DNA of 64,000 bases from an uncultured Prevotella sp. (GCF_946404925.1 NZ_CAMJFM010000005.1:1-64000); one strand, 5' to 3'; positions 37,599 to 47,900 are shown, counted from the first letter of the stretch. The notes: generated by a model from the letters alone, not told the origin. A program made the numbers and translations.

Positions 37599-39552
37599 AC
37601 TCGGTCCTTCGGTTCATCTGATGGCATTGTTCCTGTTGTTCCTCAGGGAGCGCGCTGATCATCTCCTCCGTCAGCACATCGCCCTCCTTGAGGAATTCGT
37701 ATTTCTCGGCTACACGTTTTTTAATGCGCTTGGGGTTGCTCTCGCCGTAACCCTTTGGCGTAAGTCGGTCGGCCGCTATGCCGTGGGCTATCAGATAGGC
37801 CACCACGCTCTCGGCACGGCGTTGCGATAACTGCTCGTTGTAGGCATCCGAACCGCGACAATCGGTATGGGCCGATAGCTCGATGGTAACGTTAGGATTC
37901 TCGTTCAGCAGTTGCACCAGCTCGTCGAGTGCTTTCTGCGATTCAGGGCGCAAGGTGGCCTTGTTGAAATCGTAGAAAATGTTCTCTATCAGCACGGGGG
38001 CTGAAATATTGGCCAATGGGAATTGCAGCACGTATTCCTCCGATTTCTTGGCGGGCTCCACACGTATCTGTTCCTGGTGATTCAGGTAGCCCTTACAGGT
38101 GCCCAGAATCACGTAGTCTACGCCCGGTTTTATCTCTTGGGTAAACGATCCGTCGCTCCTCACGCTTAGCTTCATGTTGGTGCCATCGTTGCCCACCATA
38201 TATACCTGGGCCGCGGTGAGCTCGTAGCCGTCCTGCTCGTACACCCAACCCTTAACCGTTTGGATAATCTCAGGGTTATAAAAGCTATAGATATGGTCGA
38301 ATCCACGTAGATCGCCACGATTCGAGCAGAAGAATCCCTGATTCAATTTACCTTCGAATGTCATGCCGAAATCATCTGCTTGCGAGTTGAGCGGGAAGCC
38401 TGGGTGGTGTGTTTTTTTATCGCCAACAGCGATAAAAAATACATCCAATCCGCCTAAGCCGGGATGTCCGTTGGAGGAGAAATAGAGATCGCCGTTGGGG
38501 CGGAAGGTTGGGAACATCTCATCGCCTGGGGTGTTCACAGGGGCACCAACGTTTTCGGCATAGCCCACTTCGGTGGTGCTTGTCAGACGGCATCGCCAAA
38601 TGTCAAGTCCCCCCATACCTCCTGGCATATCGCTCACAAAGTAGAGCCATTCGCCATCGGGACTCACGGCTGGGTGGGCAAAACTCGATAGCGTGTCGTG
38701 GGCTATCACCAACTCCTTGGGCTTGCTCCACGAGGCGTCGCTACGGGTTGATACCATGATTTTTGCGTATCGCGGATAGTCGGGGTCGGTGGTGCATTGT
38801 GTCAGGTACATTGTCTTGCCATCGGGCGAGAAGCAGCAAGCGCCCTCGTCGTAGGCTGAGTTGAGTTCGGTGGCGATGGTCTGTGGCTTGCCCCATTTGC
38901 CCTTCTCGTCCTTTTGGCTATAGAAAATGTCGGCGCTCTTGGTGCCCGTAATGCCGCTCAACTCATCGCCTTGGGCTTGATTGCGGGTTGAGGTGAAATA
39001 GAGTTGGTCGTCTGCATCGCCCGCCAGCATGGGTGAGTAGTCGTCGCGGCGAGAGTTAAACAAGTCCATCTTCTTGATGGTATATGCCGAGCCTTCCTTT
39101 TTCCATTGTGGTGCCTTCTGGGCGGATTCCAAGCCGACTTTTGCGAGCTGGAGGTTGGCGCTATCCGTTGTACACTGTAAGCTGTCAACTGCGACAGCAA
39201 ATTGCTTCGCAGCTTCCTTGTAGTTTCCGTTTCGCATGTATAGCTGACCAAGATACAAGTGAGTCAATGAATCTGCCTGCTTGTATCTCACCACATTATT
39301 ATAGGCAGATATCGCCTTGTTGGTTTGGTTCAGTCGGCGGTAGCATTCAGCCAGTTTCTTGGCGCGTTGTCCGCGAGTGGTGCGTTCTTTGTTAGGAGTC
39401 TGTGTGTAGGCTTTCTTATATTGCTCGGCCGCATCGTAGTATTCGCCCACAGCCCAGAATCTATCGCCCTTCTTCACAGCCTGATCCACCCCGCAGCTCA
39501 TCATCAGCAGGGTGCACATTATTATATTTATAATAAAAAAGTCCTTCCTCAT
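37510..39552 (-). CDS. PorE-like OmpA-family lipoprotein (TPR, PD40 propeller, CRD, OmpA)
   Basis: This protein of about 680 residues has a lipoprotein signal (LLMMSC, Cys about 20), tetratricopeptide repeats (about 28-150), a WD40/PD40 beta-propeller (about 155-390), a carboxypeptidase-regulatory-like domain (about 395-485) and a C-terminal OmpA peptidoglycan-binding domain (VTIELSAHTDCRGSDAYNEQLSQRRAESV). This domain order is that of PorE, a periplasmic component of the type IX secretion system that tethers it to peptidoglycan. The start at 39552 fits the lipoprotein signal; a longer frame to 39576 adds eight residues. The last about 28 codons overlap the opposite DUF5056 gene. Confidence 0.82.
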   Translation of the reverse strand: MRKDFFIINIIMCTLLMMSCGVDQAVKKGDRFWAVGEYYDAAEQYKKAYTQTPNKERTTRGQRAKKLAECYRRLNQTNKAISAYNNVVRYKQADSLTHLYLGQLYMRNGNYKEAAKQFAVAVDSLQCTTDSANLQLAKVGLESAQKAPQWKKEGSAYTIKKMDLFNSRRDDYSPMLAGDADDQLYFTSTRNQAQGDELSGITGTKSADIFYSQKDEKGKWGKPQTIATELNSAYDEGACCFSPDGKTMYLTQCTTDPDYPRYAKIMVSTRSDASWSKPKELVIAHDTLSSFAHPAVSPDGEWLYFVSDMPGGMGGLDIWRCRLTSTTEVGYAENVGAPVNTPGDEMFPTFRPNGDLYFSSNGHPGLGGLDVFFIAVGDKKTHHPGFPLNSQADDFGMTFEGKLNQGFFCSNRGDLRGFDHIYSFYNPEIIQTVKGWVYEQDGYELTAAQVYMVGNDGTNMKLSVRSDGSFTQEIKPGVDYVILGTCKGYLNHQEQIRVEPAKKSEEYVLQFPLANISAPVLIENIFYDFNKATLRPESQKALDELVQLLNENPNVTIELSAHTDCRGSDAYNEQLSQRRAESVVAYLIAHGIAADRLTPKGYGESNPKRIKKRVAEKYEFLKEGDVLTEEMISALPEEQQEQCHQMNRRTEFKVLRTTYGMFDKAGKLIQKPAAAQLPKD

Positions 39553-39574
39553 ACTTAATATACAACGGAAGGAC
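39541..39574 (-). promoter_or_regulatory. Hairpin around the PorE-like start codon
   Basis: GTCCTTCC (39541-39548) and GGAAGGAC (39567-39574) form an 8-bp stem. In the minus-strand mRNA the ATG (39552-39550) lies at the edge of the loop and codons 2-4 are in the stem, so initiation could be modulated. Confidence 0.4.
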
Positions 39575-39612
39575 ACTAGATTTATTGCACAAATATGCCT
39601 TTATTTCCTTTT

Positions 39613-39810
39613 CTAATCAGCATCCGATTGGTCGACAGTGGTGCTGGCAACACCAACGGAGCTGTTTTGGTGGGCTGGTTCATCTCCATTGCTGGGCTTA
39701 GGGGTAATATTCGTTTGTTCTACTACAGGGTTGTCATCGAACCAGCACGATGTGGCACCCACCATCAACAACAGCAAAAGAGCTATTTTTAAAATAAAAT
39801 TCTTCTTCAT
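39613..39810 (-). CDS. Small lipoprotein
   Basis: This 65-residue product has a lipoprotein signal (KKNFILKIALLLLLMVGATSC, Cys about 22) and a short acidic Pro/Thr/Ser-rich tail without recognisable domain. Its start at 39810 is fixed by a strong AAGGAGGA ribosome-binding site at 39817-39824, inside the last bases upstream of the preceding gene's stop region. It is the last gene of the surface-protein operon. Function unknown. Confidence 0.7.
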   Translation of the reverse strand: MKKNFILKIALLLLLMVGATSCWFDDNPVVEQTNITPKPSNGDEPAHQNSSVGVASTTVDQSDAD

Positions 39811-39816
39811 AGTTGG

Positions 39817-39824
39817 TCCTCCTT
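39817..39824 (-). promoter_or_regulatory. Strong ribosome-binding site of the small lipoprotein gene
   Basis: Minus-strand AAGGAGGA, 6 bases before the ATG at 39810, decides the start codon. Confidence 0.8.
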
Positions 39825-41177
39825 TTAATGATTGGGTTTCTTTAATACAGCCTTGCAAGCAGGCACTTTAGAACTGTTGTTCAAGATAGAATGGAACTCA
39901 TTGTCCTTTAGAACGTAGTATTCTTCCGAATTGTAATTCTTTCTCTCAATAACAGGTTCCAGCAAATTCTGGGTTCCATAGCTTTTAGCATCGCCGGTGG
40001 CAGGTCTGTTGCCTGTGGCCTCGTTTGTCGTTGCAGCTACTATTTCATAGGCGTTAAGATCGCTGTTGTCGGTACAGGCTATCAGTACGCCGTTGTTGGC
40101 TTTAATAATTCGTACACCATTAATTAATAAATCACTATCGTCTATAGGAGTAATATCTACCTGGGTATTGCTTGTCATCCTGCAGGTATAAACAGTGATG
40201 CCATCGGGTACAATTACATCCACTCCACAAGAGAATGTCCAATAATGGTTGGGTGGGGTAACGGTAGCCTTCAGTTTGCCCGATTCAACGTTCTCCTGCA
40301 GACTTCCGGCGAGGGTGTAATCGTCTAGCAATTCAAGTGGTGATTTGATTGTAAGCACCTTGTGGTTAGGATCGCCTGCGGGCAGGTCATCCATCTTGAA
40401 AGCATCAGTCGCAATTTTCAGCGGGTCGTCGGTCGTGGGTAGTGAAATTTCTGTGATTGTGACAGATGCTGATATGTTGCTTAGTACGCCAGTTCCTATT
40501 TCTTTGATGGCATACTCTGTAGAGCCGTCGCTACTGGTGATTGTGGCAGGGATGGCCACTGCAACCTCTTGTGGATTACCGCCACCAGTAGTTGTTTCTG
40601 GTATCGACAGGTTATCGAGTTTAACTTCTACCACATTGACTGTTTTCGTTGTCTCTACACCTGTGTTCTCGTCAACCACAGTAACCTCTTTCTGTTGCAC
40701 ATTGTTATCTTGGCTCACACTTAATTCTAACGATGCCTGAGGTGTTGTACTGCTACTGCCGTCGGTGGCATTAGTCTGTACGTCGTCCACCTCTATCTTT
40801 TTCTGTCTGAAGGTGGCTTCTACCTTATAGTTATACTCATCACCTTGCAGCTGGAACGTATAGGTGCGTTCCTGACCTAAGTCGGATGGATCCTCGCCTT
40901 CGAGAGTTAAAGTGTTGCTGATACCAGGCCCATTGCCCGATGCGCGAGTTGCAGCATGTGATGCATCGGCCATCTTCTTTATTACTATATCATAGCGGGT
41001 GATATAGTAGTCGTTATCGGGTTTTACTGTTAGTGTGCAAATATTCTCAGTTTTGGATACGGATGCTGTCACCGTGCCATTAGTGGCTACGATTTCTACA
41101 TCTCCTCCAGCTCTTACCATCGTGGTTATGCACATGAGCAGCATGAGTATCATGATGTGTTTCGTATTCTGTCTCAT
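39825..41177 (-). CDS. Secreted surface-type protein of unknown function
   Basis: This 450-residue protein has a signal peptide (IMILMLLMCITTMVRA). It has a beta-rich, Thr/Ser-rich body with a DYYITRYDIVIKKM segment and a part (VSITEI...LPTTDDPLKIATDAF-like, about 230-300) similar to BspA-type leucine-rich-repeat spacing, followed by segments found in large Bacteroidales surface proteins. It lacks the GRKL...KGLYI tail of its upstream neighbour. It is separated from that giant gene by 31 bp and is followed by a lipoprotein gene, so the three likely form one exported complex or adhesin set. Family not recognised with confidence. Confidence 0.65.
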   Translation of the reverse strand: MRQNTKHIMILMLLMCITTMVRAGGDVEIVATNGTVTASVSKTENICTLTVKPDNDYYITRYDIVIKKMADASHAATRASGNGPGISNTLTLEGEDPSDLGQERTYTFQLQGDEYNYKVEATFRQKKIEVDDVQTNATDGSSSTTPQASLELSVSQDNNVQQKEVTVVDENTGVETTKTVNVVEVKLDNLSIPETTTGGGNPQEVAVAIPATITSSDGSTEYAIKEIGTGVLSNISASVTITEISLPTTDDPLKIATDAFKMDDLPAGDPNHKVLTIKSPLELLDDYTLAGSLQENVESGKLKATVTPPNHYWTFSCGVDVIVPDGITVYTCRMTSNTQVDITPIDDSDLLINGVRIIKANNGVLIACTDNSDLNAYEIVAATTNEATGNRPATGDAKSYGTQNLLEPVIERKNYNSEEYYVLKDNEFHSILNNSSKVPACKAVLKKPNH

Positions 41178-41208
41178 ATCTCTTATATGTTTTTGTTTGT
41201 TTTTTTCT

Positions 41209-44200
41209 CTACTTTACTATGACCTTGCGTCTGCCATGAATGTATAGTCCCTTACGTACAGGAGCCTTGTCAAGTTTTCTTCCGTCGAGTGTGTACCAAT
41301 GATCATCGGTAGTCTTATCATCACTATTAATGTTTTCGATATCCGTGGTTCCCGTTTGACTACCCCAACCAATACTCATCACTCTGGCCAATATTTTATT
41401 CGAACGTTTGGCAATGGGCAGATAGCAGCGATGGGCTGCAAGTTGGCCACCTGATGTCAGTACAAACTCATTATTCAGAAGAATGTAACCAGCTTCCTTT
41501 GTCAGCGTCATTCCGTCAAGCGAGCCTTCCAGCATACTGTTATAGTTTTGTTCGCTACCTGTAAACAAATAAGATTTCTGTATACTGCCCGATGTTTCGC
41601 TGTATAGAAGCACGCCCACATTAGCAGGTATATAATCGATAGAGCTAACAGTTACTGTGTTGTCTTCGATGTCACTCACAACAAAGGCTGTTACTCCATC
41701 AGGTGTTGTGATATTCTCATCCGAATAGTAGGTTGTCCAGAATTTGTTCTCTCCGAAGTTGATGTCGGCGATGGTCAGTTCTTGCTGATAGGTGCCGAAG
41801 GTTCCACCTTTCCAAAGGAATGTGTCGCCTTGGCGTTCCACTTCTGCTTTCAAGTTACTGGTGGCGTCGCATTTTAGCGAACCATTGGTAACTATGCTCA
41901 AGAAGTCGGTGCCCACACCATCTCCTATTGGGATTGCCTTATTAATAATAACCGTTCCCTCTGTCATCGCAGTACAACCGTCGAAGGCGTCGCTGGCGGC
42001 GGAGGTCAGTGTGCAACCGTCGAAGGTGACGGTATTCAGACTTGTCCAGCCGCTGAAGGCCTTGGCACCGATGCCTGTCACGCCCTCGCTGATGGTCAGC
42101 GTCTCTATTTCGTCCTTCACAATGCTGGGTGCCATACTTGCCGTATAGTCCGCTGTCGCACCTGTACCAAAGACTGTGAAGTCCTTCGTGTAGAGGTCAT
42201 ACTTCCATTCTACGTTCTTGCCACTATTTTCTGTCGAGATACCGCAATAGCCACTTGTTGCACACGATATACCATTGGTATCTGAAGTGTGTCCTGTATT
42301 TTCTTTTCCACCTGTTTTTAAAACTATGGCTCCGTTGTAATAGTTATTGGCGAGTGAAACCGCCTGTCTATACGTCAAAACTGCACTAACCGTGTTTCCA
42401 GTCAAGGTCATGGTCTTACCTTCTGGTATGGTCAAACCTACTTGATTGTTCTGAACAAAGGAATATCCGGAACTTCTAGGGGCGTAATAATGCCCTATAA
42501 GACCTCCGACAGTTGTTCCTGTACAATCACCCCAACTTGAATTGTTATCTATGGTTACCCAGTTCATCACATAACCGATAAGGCCACCGACTACTCCATT
42601 TGTATTAATTACAGTCGCCCCTTCGTTATGACAATTCTCAATATATAGGTGGCAATAAAGACCATCACAATATCCGGCAAGTGAACCTGTATGACGTTTT
42701 CCTTGGAAAGAACAGCTGGAATCAATGCGAATATTCTTAATGTATATCTTTTCCGGTAATGAAGAGTTTTGTTGTTTGTCGGGAAGTATTGATCCGAATA
42801 GCCCTACATAATCCGAATTATCTTTTACCACATGGAGATTCTTGATGGTGACTCCATTTCCATCGAAGGAACTCATGAAACAATTATTTGTTCCGATGGG
42901 TTCAAAGTCCTCAATCCCTTCGAAGTCGAAGACTGCATTTTCATCCGCTACCTTAAACCAAGAACCAATCGACCAAGATACCTTAGCGTTGACTATCTTG
43001 CTAAGAATAACCATGTCATGCACGTTGTGTATCAGGTATGGATTGTCCTTGCTGGCAGCCTTTGTCGGGTCGGCAGGTTTTAATGCCGTCTTGATGGTGG
43101 CTTCTACGTTCGTGGGATGGTTCTGTACTTCGAATGTCCATGACTCATCCAGCTGTTCCTTGCTGCGAACCAGTTTCTGTACATCGCCGTTTGCATCCTT
43201 GTAGCTTACCGTCACTGAGGTCAACTCATAGCCAGGATCAGGTGCGCCTGTGATGGTAAACGCCTTGTTGTAGAGGTTATAGTTCCATGTGAGACCCTTG
43301 GCCTGATGTCCGGTGATGGCTGGGAAGTATCCGCCTGTTGCCGACTTGAGGAAGTCATTGTCTGAGCGCCAGTAGCCGTATCCGTGTCCCTGGTATGTTA
43401 CATTGCCGGAATTAATTATCACAGCCATTCCGTTGTAGTAGTTCTCAGAACCGGTAACATTGCCGATGTTACTTGCGATAGCACCGCATCCGTTGCCGCT
43501 TTTAATGGTGATGGTCTCACCCTCAGCCATATCCATACCAACGAGGTTGTTGGTCATGGTCGTGTAAGACGCCAGTCCTGCAATACCTCCTGCATACCAA
43601 TTCGAGGTCACGTCGGCCTTACTGGTACATCCGTCAATGGTAGTACCTGCCATTGCTTGTCCGACAATACCGCCAGCGTATGATTTGGTTGCCTCGACGG
43701 CTGCACCCAGGTTGTGACAGTTGATGATGTCGGTATAGTTCGTTGAGGCGACGATGGCACCTGCATAGTTGGTATTGGCTGTAAACGAGCAACTAGCGTC
43801 AATTGTTATGTTGCTGATCTCAGATTTTATATAAGATGTAGTGGTTGTGTAATAACCACATCCGAAGAGTCCTACATATTCGTTTCCTGTAAGTCTGAGA
43901 TTCTTGATGGTGACACCATTACCATCGAAACGGCTGGTGAATTTGGTGTTATTGCTCGTTGATATTCCGATAGGTTCGAAGTCGGTGACGTTCTCAAAGT
44001 CGAAGATGTCATTCTCTTTTGCCACCTTAAACCATGTGTTTTTGGTAAATGCCTGACCGGCATTGACGGCCTTGGCTAGTGTCACCATATCGTTCACATT
44101 ATTAATTAGATATGGATTCTCCTTGCTGGCAGGCTGCGTCGGGTCGGCAAGCCGTAATGCCGTCTCACAGGTGGCTTCTACGTTCGTGGGATAGTTCTGT

Positions 44201-47200
44201 ACTTCGAATGTCCACGACTTATCCAGCTCTTCCTTGCTGCGAACCAGGTTCTGTACATCGCCATTTGCATCCTTGTAGCTCACCGCCACTGAGGTCACCT
44301 CATAGCCGGGATCAGGTGCGCCGTTGATGGTAAATGCCTTGGTGTAGAGGTTATAGTCCCATGTGAGACCATTGGCCTGATGTCCTGTGATGGCTGGGAA
44401 GTATCCGCCTGTTGCCGACTTGAGGACATCATTGTCTGAGCGCCAGTAGGCGTATCCGTGTCCCTGGTAGGTGGCATTGCTGGCATTTAGTATCACAGCC
44501 ATTCCGTTGTAGAAGTTATCTGAACCGCTAACATTGTTGATGTTGCTTACGATTGCACCGCCTCCGTTGCCGCAATTAATGGTGATGGTCTCACCCTCAG
44601 CCAAATCCATACCAACGAGGTTGTTGGTCATGGTTGTGGCAGTTGCCAGTCCAGCAATACCTCCGGCATACGATTTTGCGGTCACGTCGGCCTTGCTGGT
44701 ACATCCGGAAATAGTAGTACCTGCCCCTGCCTGAGCGACAATACCGCCAGCGTATGATGTGTTCGCAATAACGGTTGCACCCATATTGTGACAGTTGATG
44801 ATGTCGGTATAGTTCGTTGAGGCGACGATGGCACCTGCATAGTTGGTATTGGCTGTAAACGAGCAACTAGCGTCAATTGTTATGTTGCTGATCTCAGATT
44901 TTATATAAGATGTAGTGGTTGTGTAATAACCACATCCGAAGAGTCCTACATATTCGTTTCCTGTAAGTCTGAGATTCTTGATGGTGACACCATTACCATC
45001 GAAACGGCTTGTGAATTTGGTGTTATTGCTCGTTGACTTACCGATAGGCTCGAAGTCGGTGATGCCATCGAAGTCGAAGACATCATTCTCTTTCGCTACC
45101 TTAAACCATGTGTTTCTGGTCCAAGCCGTACCAACATTCACAGCCTTCGCCAGCGTCACCATATCCTGCACATTATATATTAGGTATGGATTCTCCTTGC
45201 TGGCTGGTTGTGTCGGGTCGGCAAGCTTTAATGCCGTCTCGCAGGTGGCTTCTACGTTCGTGGGATAGTTCTGTACTTCGAATGTCCACGACTTATCCAG
45301 CTCTTCCTTGCTGCGAACCAGGTTCTGTACATCGCCATTTGCATCCTTGTAGCTCACCGTCACTGAGGTCACCTCATAGCCAGGATCAGGTGTGCCGGCG
45401 ATGGTGAAGGTCTTCGTATAGAGGTCGTAGTTCCATGTCAGGGTCTTGCCAGTATGTCCAGGATTAACTGTGGCGAACAGTCCTCCTGTGGCAGACATGA
45501 TGTATGCATTATCTGCCAGGTTAACACCAAACCCATATCCTGTAAGTTCTTTGGCCCCTTGCTTTGCAGTAATAGCCTGACCATTATAGTAGTTGCCTGT
45601 GCCACTACAAGTGTTGACTGAGCCAACAATCGCTCCAACGGCACCGGCAGTGGCAGTGATACTGATGGTCTCATCCTTGCCCAGTGCCATTCCAACTGTG
45701 TTGTTGTTCATCTCAACTTTGCCGTTTCCGTAGCCAGCATGGCCCATCAAACCACCTACATCGGTATAACCACTGACGTTGGCATTGCTTGAACAGTCTG
45801 AAATGGTTCCTGAGAGCATATAACCGATCAGACCGCCCACTTCCGTAGCGGTGCCTGATGCCGCAACTGGTGCCCCATCGTTATGGCAGTTGGAAATGGT
45901 GATGCCTTCGGCGTAGCCGGCAAGCGAACCTAAATAGTTGCCGCTGCTGGCGAATGAGGAACTCTTGTCAATACGGATGTTCTCTATCGTGTGCGTCCAG
46001 CCGCCACTTGCATAGCCGAACACACCTGTATAGGTAGTGCCCGAGAGGTTCAGATTCTTAATCGTCACACCGTTGCCGTCGAAACTGCTGGTGAACTTGT
46101 TCGTGGATGTTCCGATGGGTTCGAATTCTGTAATTCCGTCGAAGTCGAAGATTTCGTTTGCCGTAGCTATTTTAATCCAAGTGTTCTTCGTCCAATCCTC
46201 ACCGGCATTCACAGCCTTCGATAATATAACCATGTCATCCACATTGTTTATAATATATGGATTATCCTTGCTGGCCGCCTGCGTCGGATCGGCAGGACGG
46301 ATAGAGTATTTCTGTTGACCGTTGTAAGTGGTAAAATTACCACCCAGCCATTTGAAACCGTCGTCTTTGTCTTCGACTAAGGTGCTGAGGTCGACACCAT
46401 TGCCTGTCATCAACGTACCACTTGTGATAACGTTAAAGATGTTCTGGTTGATGATGGGATATACGCCTGAAGCAGGTGAGGTGTTTACGATTGTTACGGT
46501 TCCGCTGGCCATAGCCGTACAGCCCTTGAACATGTCGGTGGTGTTGTATGTGTCTGCCTGACCAATAAAGAAATTATCACCGATGGTCAGGTCATTCAGA
46601 CTGCTGCAGTCTGCGAACATCTCCTTCGTGGAGCTACATCTTCCTAAATTGAGGAAACGGGCATCAACGGTCGTCAGTTTCGTAAATCCGCTGAACCAGC
46701 CTTCACAACTTGTAATAGGAACGTTCTTAAACGACTCGTCAAAGGCCACCGTTGTCACACTGCCATTCGTGGCTGTACTCCAGGCGGCTGTCAGGTCCCA
46801 GACCTGTCCTGTCGTCGGCTTCTCGCCATTTATGAAGGTCAGTATGGTGCCGTCGCTACTCAGTGATACGTAGGGCTCATCGGTGGAGTTGAATTTCGTA
46901 AACGTACCGCTGCAGTAATAGACGTTGCCCATATTATCGCGCGTCACACTATAATCAAGCAGGTCTATAGGCTCCGTCATCAGTGTACCGCTTGTGAAGC
47001 AGCTGAAGATATACTGCTCGATAACTGGCGGCGTCGTACCCTTCACGATCAGCGTACCATTCGCCAAGCCATCACATCCCTTAAACATGTCGGATGCATC
47101 GAAAAAATTCTCTGGAACATAGAAGTTGCTACCTATAGTCAAGCTCGTCAGGCTGCTACAACCAGCAAACATCTCTTGCGTTGATGTGAAATTACGCATG

Positions 47201-47859
47201 TTCAGGTTATCTATTCCTGAGATGGATGTTAATTTGCTAAATCCATTGAACATGCGTGCGCCTCCCTGACTCATCTGCATCCTTCCAACATTATACATGC
47301 TTGGCTCAATAACCACTGATTCTACATTGTTTTGACAATCAGCTACAAATTGTGCAGTTTCATCATCCTGATGGTTACCCATTTGCTCTTGCTGGTAACT
47401 GGCATATGAAACCATACGAGCCTGCTGGCTTAGTTGTTGGAAATTCTCAGGTTCTACACCCTGGAGGGTAAGCGTCTTGAGATCTTTACTTAGAATAACA
47501 ACCGGTTGCAGCATAATCTGTTCGCCAGAAACCTCCACATAGTTTAATGCGTAATCAAATGTAGGCATCACAAAGGTATATTGGTGTTCTTCACCTTCAA
47601 CCTTTGATGTGCTAATAGGTTCGTATAGATTGTTAAGCTCTCCACTAACTTTGTACACTTTTAGCTTGAAATTACTAGCTCCCGTACTCTCTGTAATGGT
47701 TACAATATCTCCAGGTTTGGCATATTCTGGTGTCCAGCTGTAGAGATGAAACATTGATCCACCATCGACTTTGTAATAACCTTCTGGTATTTGAATTTGA
47801 GCCCACGTGACTGAAATAAACGTTGTCAAAACGGAAAATAGTAATAGTAGTCTTTTCAT
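41209..47859 (-). CDS. Giant surface protein with BspA/DUF285 and GLUG repeats
   Basis: This 2,216-residue secreted protein has a signal peptide (KRLLLLFSVLTTFISVTWA). Residues about 180-500 hold DUF285/BspA-like surface repeats (STQEMFAGCSSLTSLTIGSNF; STKEMFADCSSLNDLTIGDNF). Four large repeats of about 330-360 residues follow. Each opens ADPT.AASK.NPYLI.NV.DMV.L.KAVN, contains the SFDGNGVTIKNL and GG(L/I)(I/V)G motifs of GLUG domains, and ends in a Listeria-Bacteroides-type beta segment (DPGYEVTSVTVSYKDANGDVQ). The middle units are near identical at DNA level (1,074-bp period). The C-terminus WYTLDGRKLDKAPVRKGLYIHGRRKVIVK-like tail resembles secretion/anchoring signals of type IX-type cargo. 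It is probably an adhesin. Confidence 0.85.
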   Translation of the reverse strand: MKRLLLLFSVLTTFISVTWAQIQIPEGYYKVDGGSMFHLYSWTPEYAKPGDIVTITESTGASNFKLKVYKVSGELNNLYEPISTSKVEGEEHQYTFVMPTFDYALNYVEVSGEQIMLQPVVILSKDLKTLTLQGVEPENFQQLSQQARMVSYASYQQEQMGNHQDDETAQFVADCQNNVESVVIEPSMYNVGRMQMSQGGARMFNGFSKLTSISGIDNLNMRNFTSTQEMFAGCSSLTSLTIGSNFYVPENFFDASDMFKGCDGLANGTLIVKGTTPPVIEQYIFSCFTSGTLMTEPIDLLDYSVTRDNMGNVYYCSGTFTKFNSTDEPYVSLSSDGTILTFINGEKPTTGQVWDLTAAWSTATNGSVTTVAFDESFKNVPITSCEGWFSGFTKLTTVDARFLNLGRCSSTKEMFADCSSLNDLTIGDNFFIGQADTYNTTDMFKGCTAMASGTVTIVNTSPASGVYPIINQNIFNVITSGTLMTGNGVDLSTLVEDKDDGFKWLGGNFTTYNGQQKYSIRPADPTQAASKDNPYIINNVDDMVILSKAVNAGEDWTKNTWIKIATANEIFDFDGITEFEPIGTSTNKFTSSFDGNGVTIKNLNLSGTTYTGVFGYASGGWTHTIENIRIDKSSSFASSGNYLGSLAGYAEGITISNCHNDGAPVAASGTATEVGGLIGYMLSGTISDCSSNANVSGYTDVGGLMGHAGYGNGKVEMNNNTVGMALGKDETISITATAGAVGAIVGSVNTCSGTGNYYNGQAITAKQGAKELTGYGFGVNLADNAYIMSATGGLFATVNPGHTGKTLTWNYDLYTKTFTIAGTPDPGYEVTSVTVSYKDANGDVQNLVRSKEELDKSWTFEVQNYPTNVEATCETALKLADPTQPASKENPYLIYNVQDMVTLAKAVNVGTAWTRNTWFKVAKENDVFDFDGITDFEPIGKSTSNNTKFTSRFDGNGVTIKNLRLTGNEYVGLFGCGYYTTTTSYIKSEISNITIDASCSFTANTNYAGAIVASTNYTDIINCHNMGATVIANTSYAGGIVAQAGAGTTISGCTSKADVTAKSYAGGIAGLATATTMTNNLVGMDLAEGETITINCGNGGGAIVSNINNVSGSDNFYNGMAVILNASNATYQGHGYAYWRSDNDVLKSATGGYFPAITGHQANGLTWDYNLYTKAFTINGAPDPGYEVTSVAVSYKDANGDVQNLVRSKEELDKSWTFEVQNYPTNVEATCETALRLADPTQPASKENPYLINNVNDMVTLAKAVNAGQAFTKNTWFKVAKENDIFDFENVTDFEPIGISTSNNTKFTSRFDGNGVTIKNLRLTGNEYVGLFGCGYYTTTTSYIKSEISNITIDASCSFTANTNYAGAIVASTNYTDIINCHNLGAAVEATKSYAGGIVGQAMAGTTIDGCTSKADVTSNWYAGGIAGLASYTTMTNNLVGMDMAEGETITIKSGNGCGAIASNIGNVTGSENYYNGMAVIINSGNVTYQGHGYGYWRSDNDFLKSATGGYFPAITGHQAKGLTWNYNLYNKAFTITGAPDPGYELTSVTVSYKDANGDVQKLVRSKEQLDESWTFEVQNHPTNVEATIKTALKPADPTKAASKDNPYLIHNVHDMVILSKIVNAKVSWSIGSWFKVADENAVFDFEGIEDFEPIGTNNCFMSSFDGNGVTIKNLHVVKDNSDYVGLFGSILPDKQQNSSLPEKIYIKNIRIDSSCSFQGKRHTGSLAGYCDGLYCHLYIENCHNEGATVINTNGVVGGLIGYVMNWVTIDNNSSWGDCTGTTVGGLIGHYYAPRSSGYSFVQNNQVGLTIPEGKTMTLTGNTVSAVLTYRQAVSLANNYYNGAIVLKTGGKENTGHTSDTNGISCATSGYCGISTENSGKNVEWKYDLYTKDFTVFGTGATADYTASMAPSIVKDEIETLTISEGVTGIGAKAFSGWTSLNTVTFDGCTLTSAASDAFDGCTAMTEGTVIINKAIPIGDGVGTDFLSIVTNGSLKCDATSNLKAEVERQGDTFLWKGGTFGTYQQELTIADINFGENKFWTTYYSDENITTPDGVTAFVVSDIEDNTVTVSSIDYIPANVGVLLYSETSGSIQKSYLFTGSEQNYNSMLEGSLDGMTLTKEAGYILLNNEFVLTSGGQLAAHRCYLPIAKRSNKILARVMSIGWGSQTGTTDIENINSDDKTTDDHWYTLDGRKLDKAPVRKGLYIHGRRKVIVK
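43081..45229. repeat. 1,074-bp tandem repeat within the giant surface-protein gene
   Basis: The landmark TAATGCCGTCT recurs at 43081, 44155 and 45229, exactly 1,074 bp (358 codons) apart. Long segments are identical between units, for example about 200 bp starting at 43721 and at 44795. The period preserves the frame, so unit loss or gain would only change protein length. Confidence 0.9.
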
Positions 47860-47887
47860 AAAGTTATATTATAGTTTGATTTTTGGG

Positions 47888-47895
47888 CAAATATA
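47888..47895 (-). promoter_or_regulatory. -7 box of the surface-protein operon
   Basis: Minus-strand TATATTTG 29 bp upstream of the ATG at 47859, directly after the topB terminator. Confidence 0.55.
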
Positions 47896-47900
47896 AAGAA

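Noticed and set aside
41209..41300. Proven type IX secretion sorting domain on the giant protein
   Set aside because: The GRKL...KGLYI...KVIVK tail is suggestive, but without profile comparison I keep it as resemblance only.
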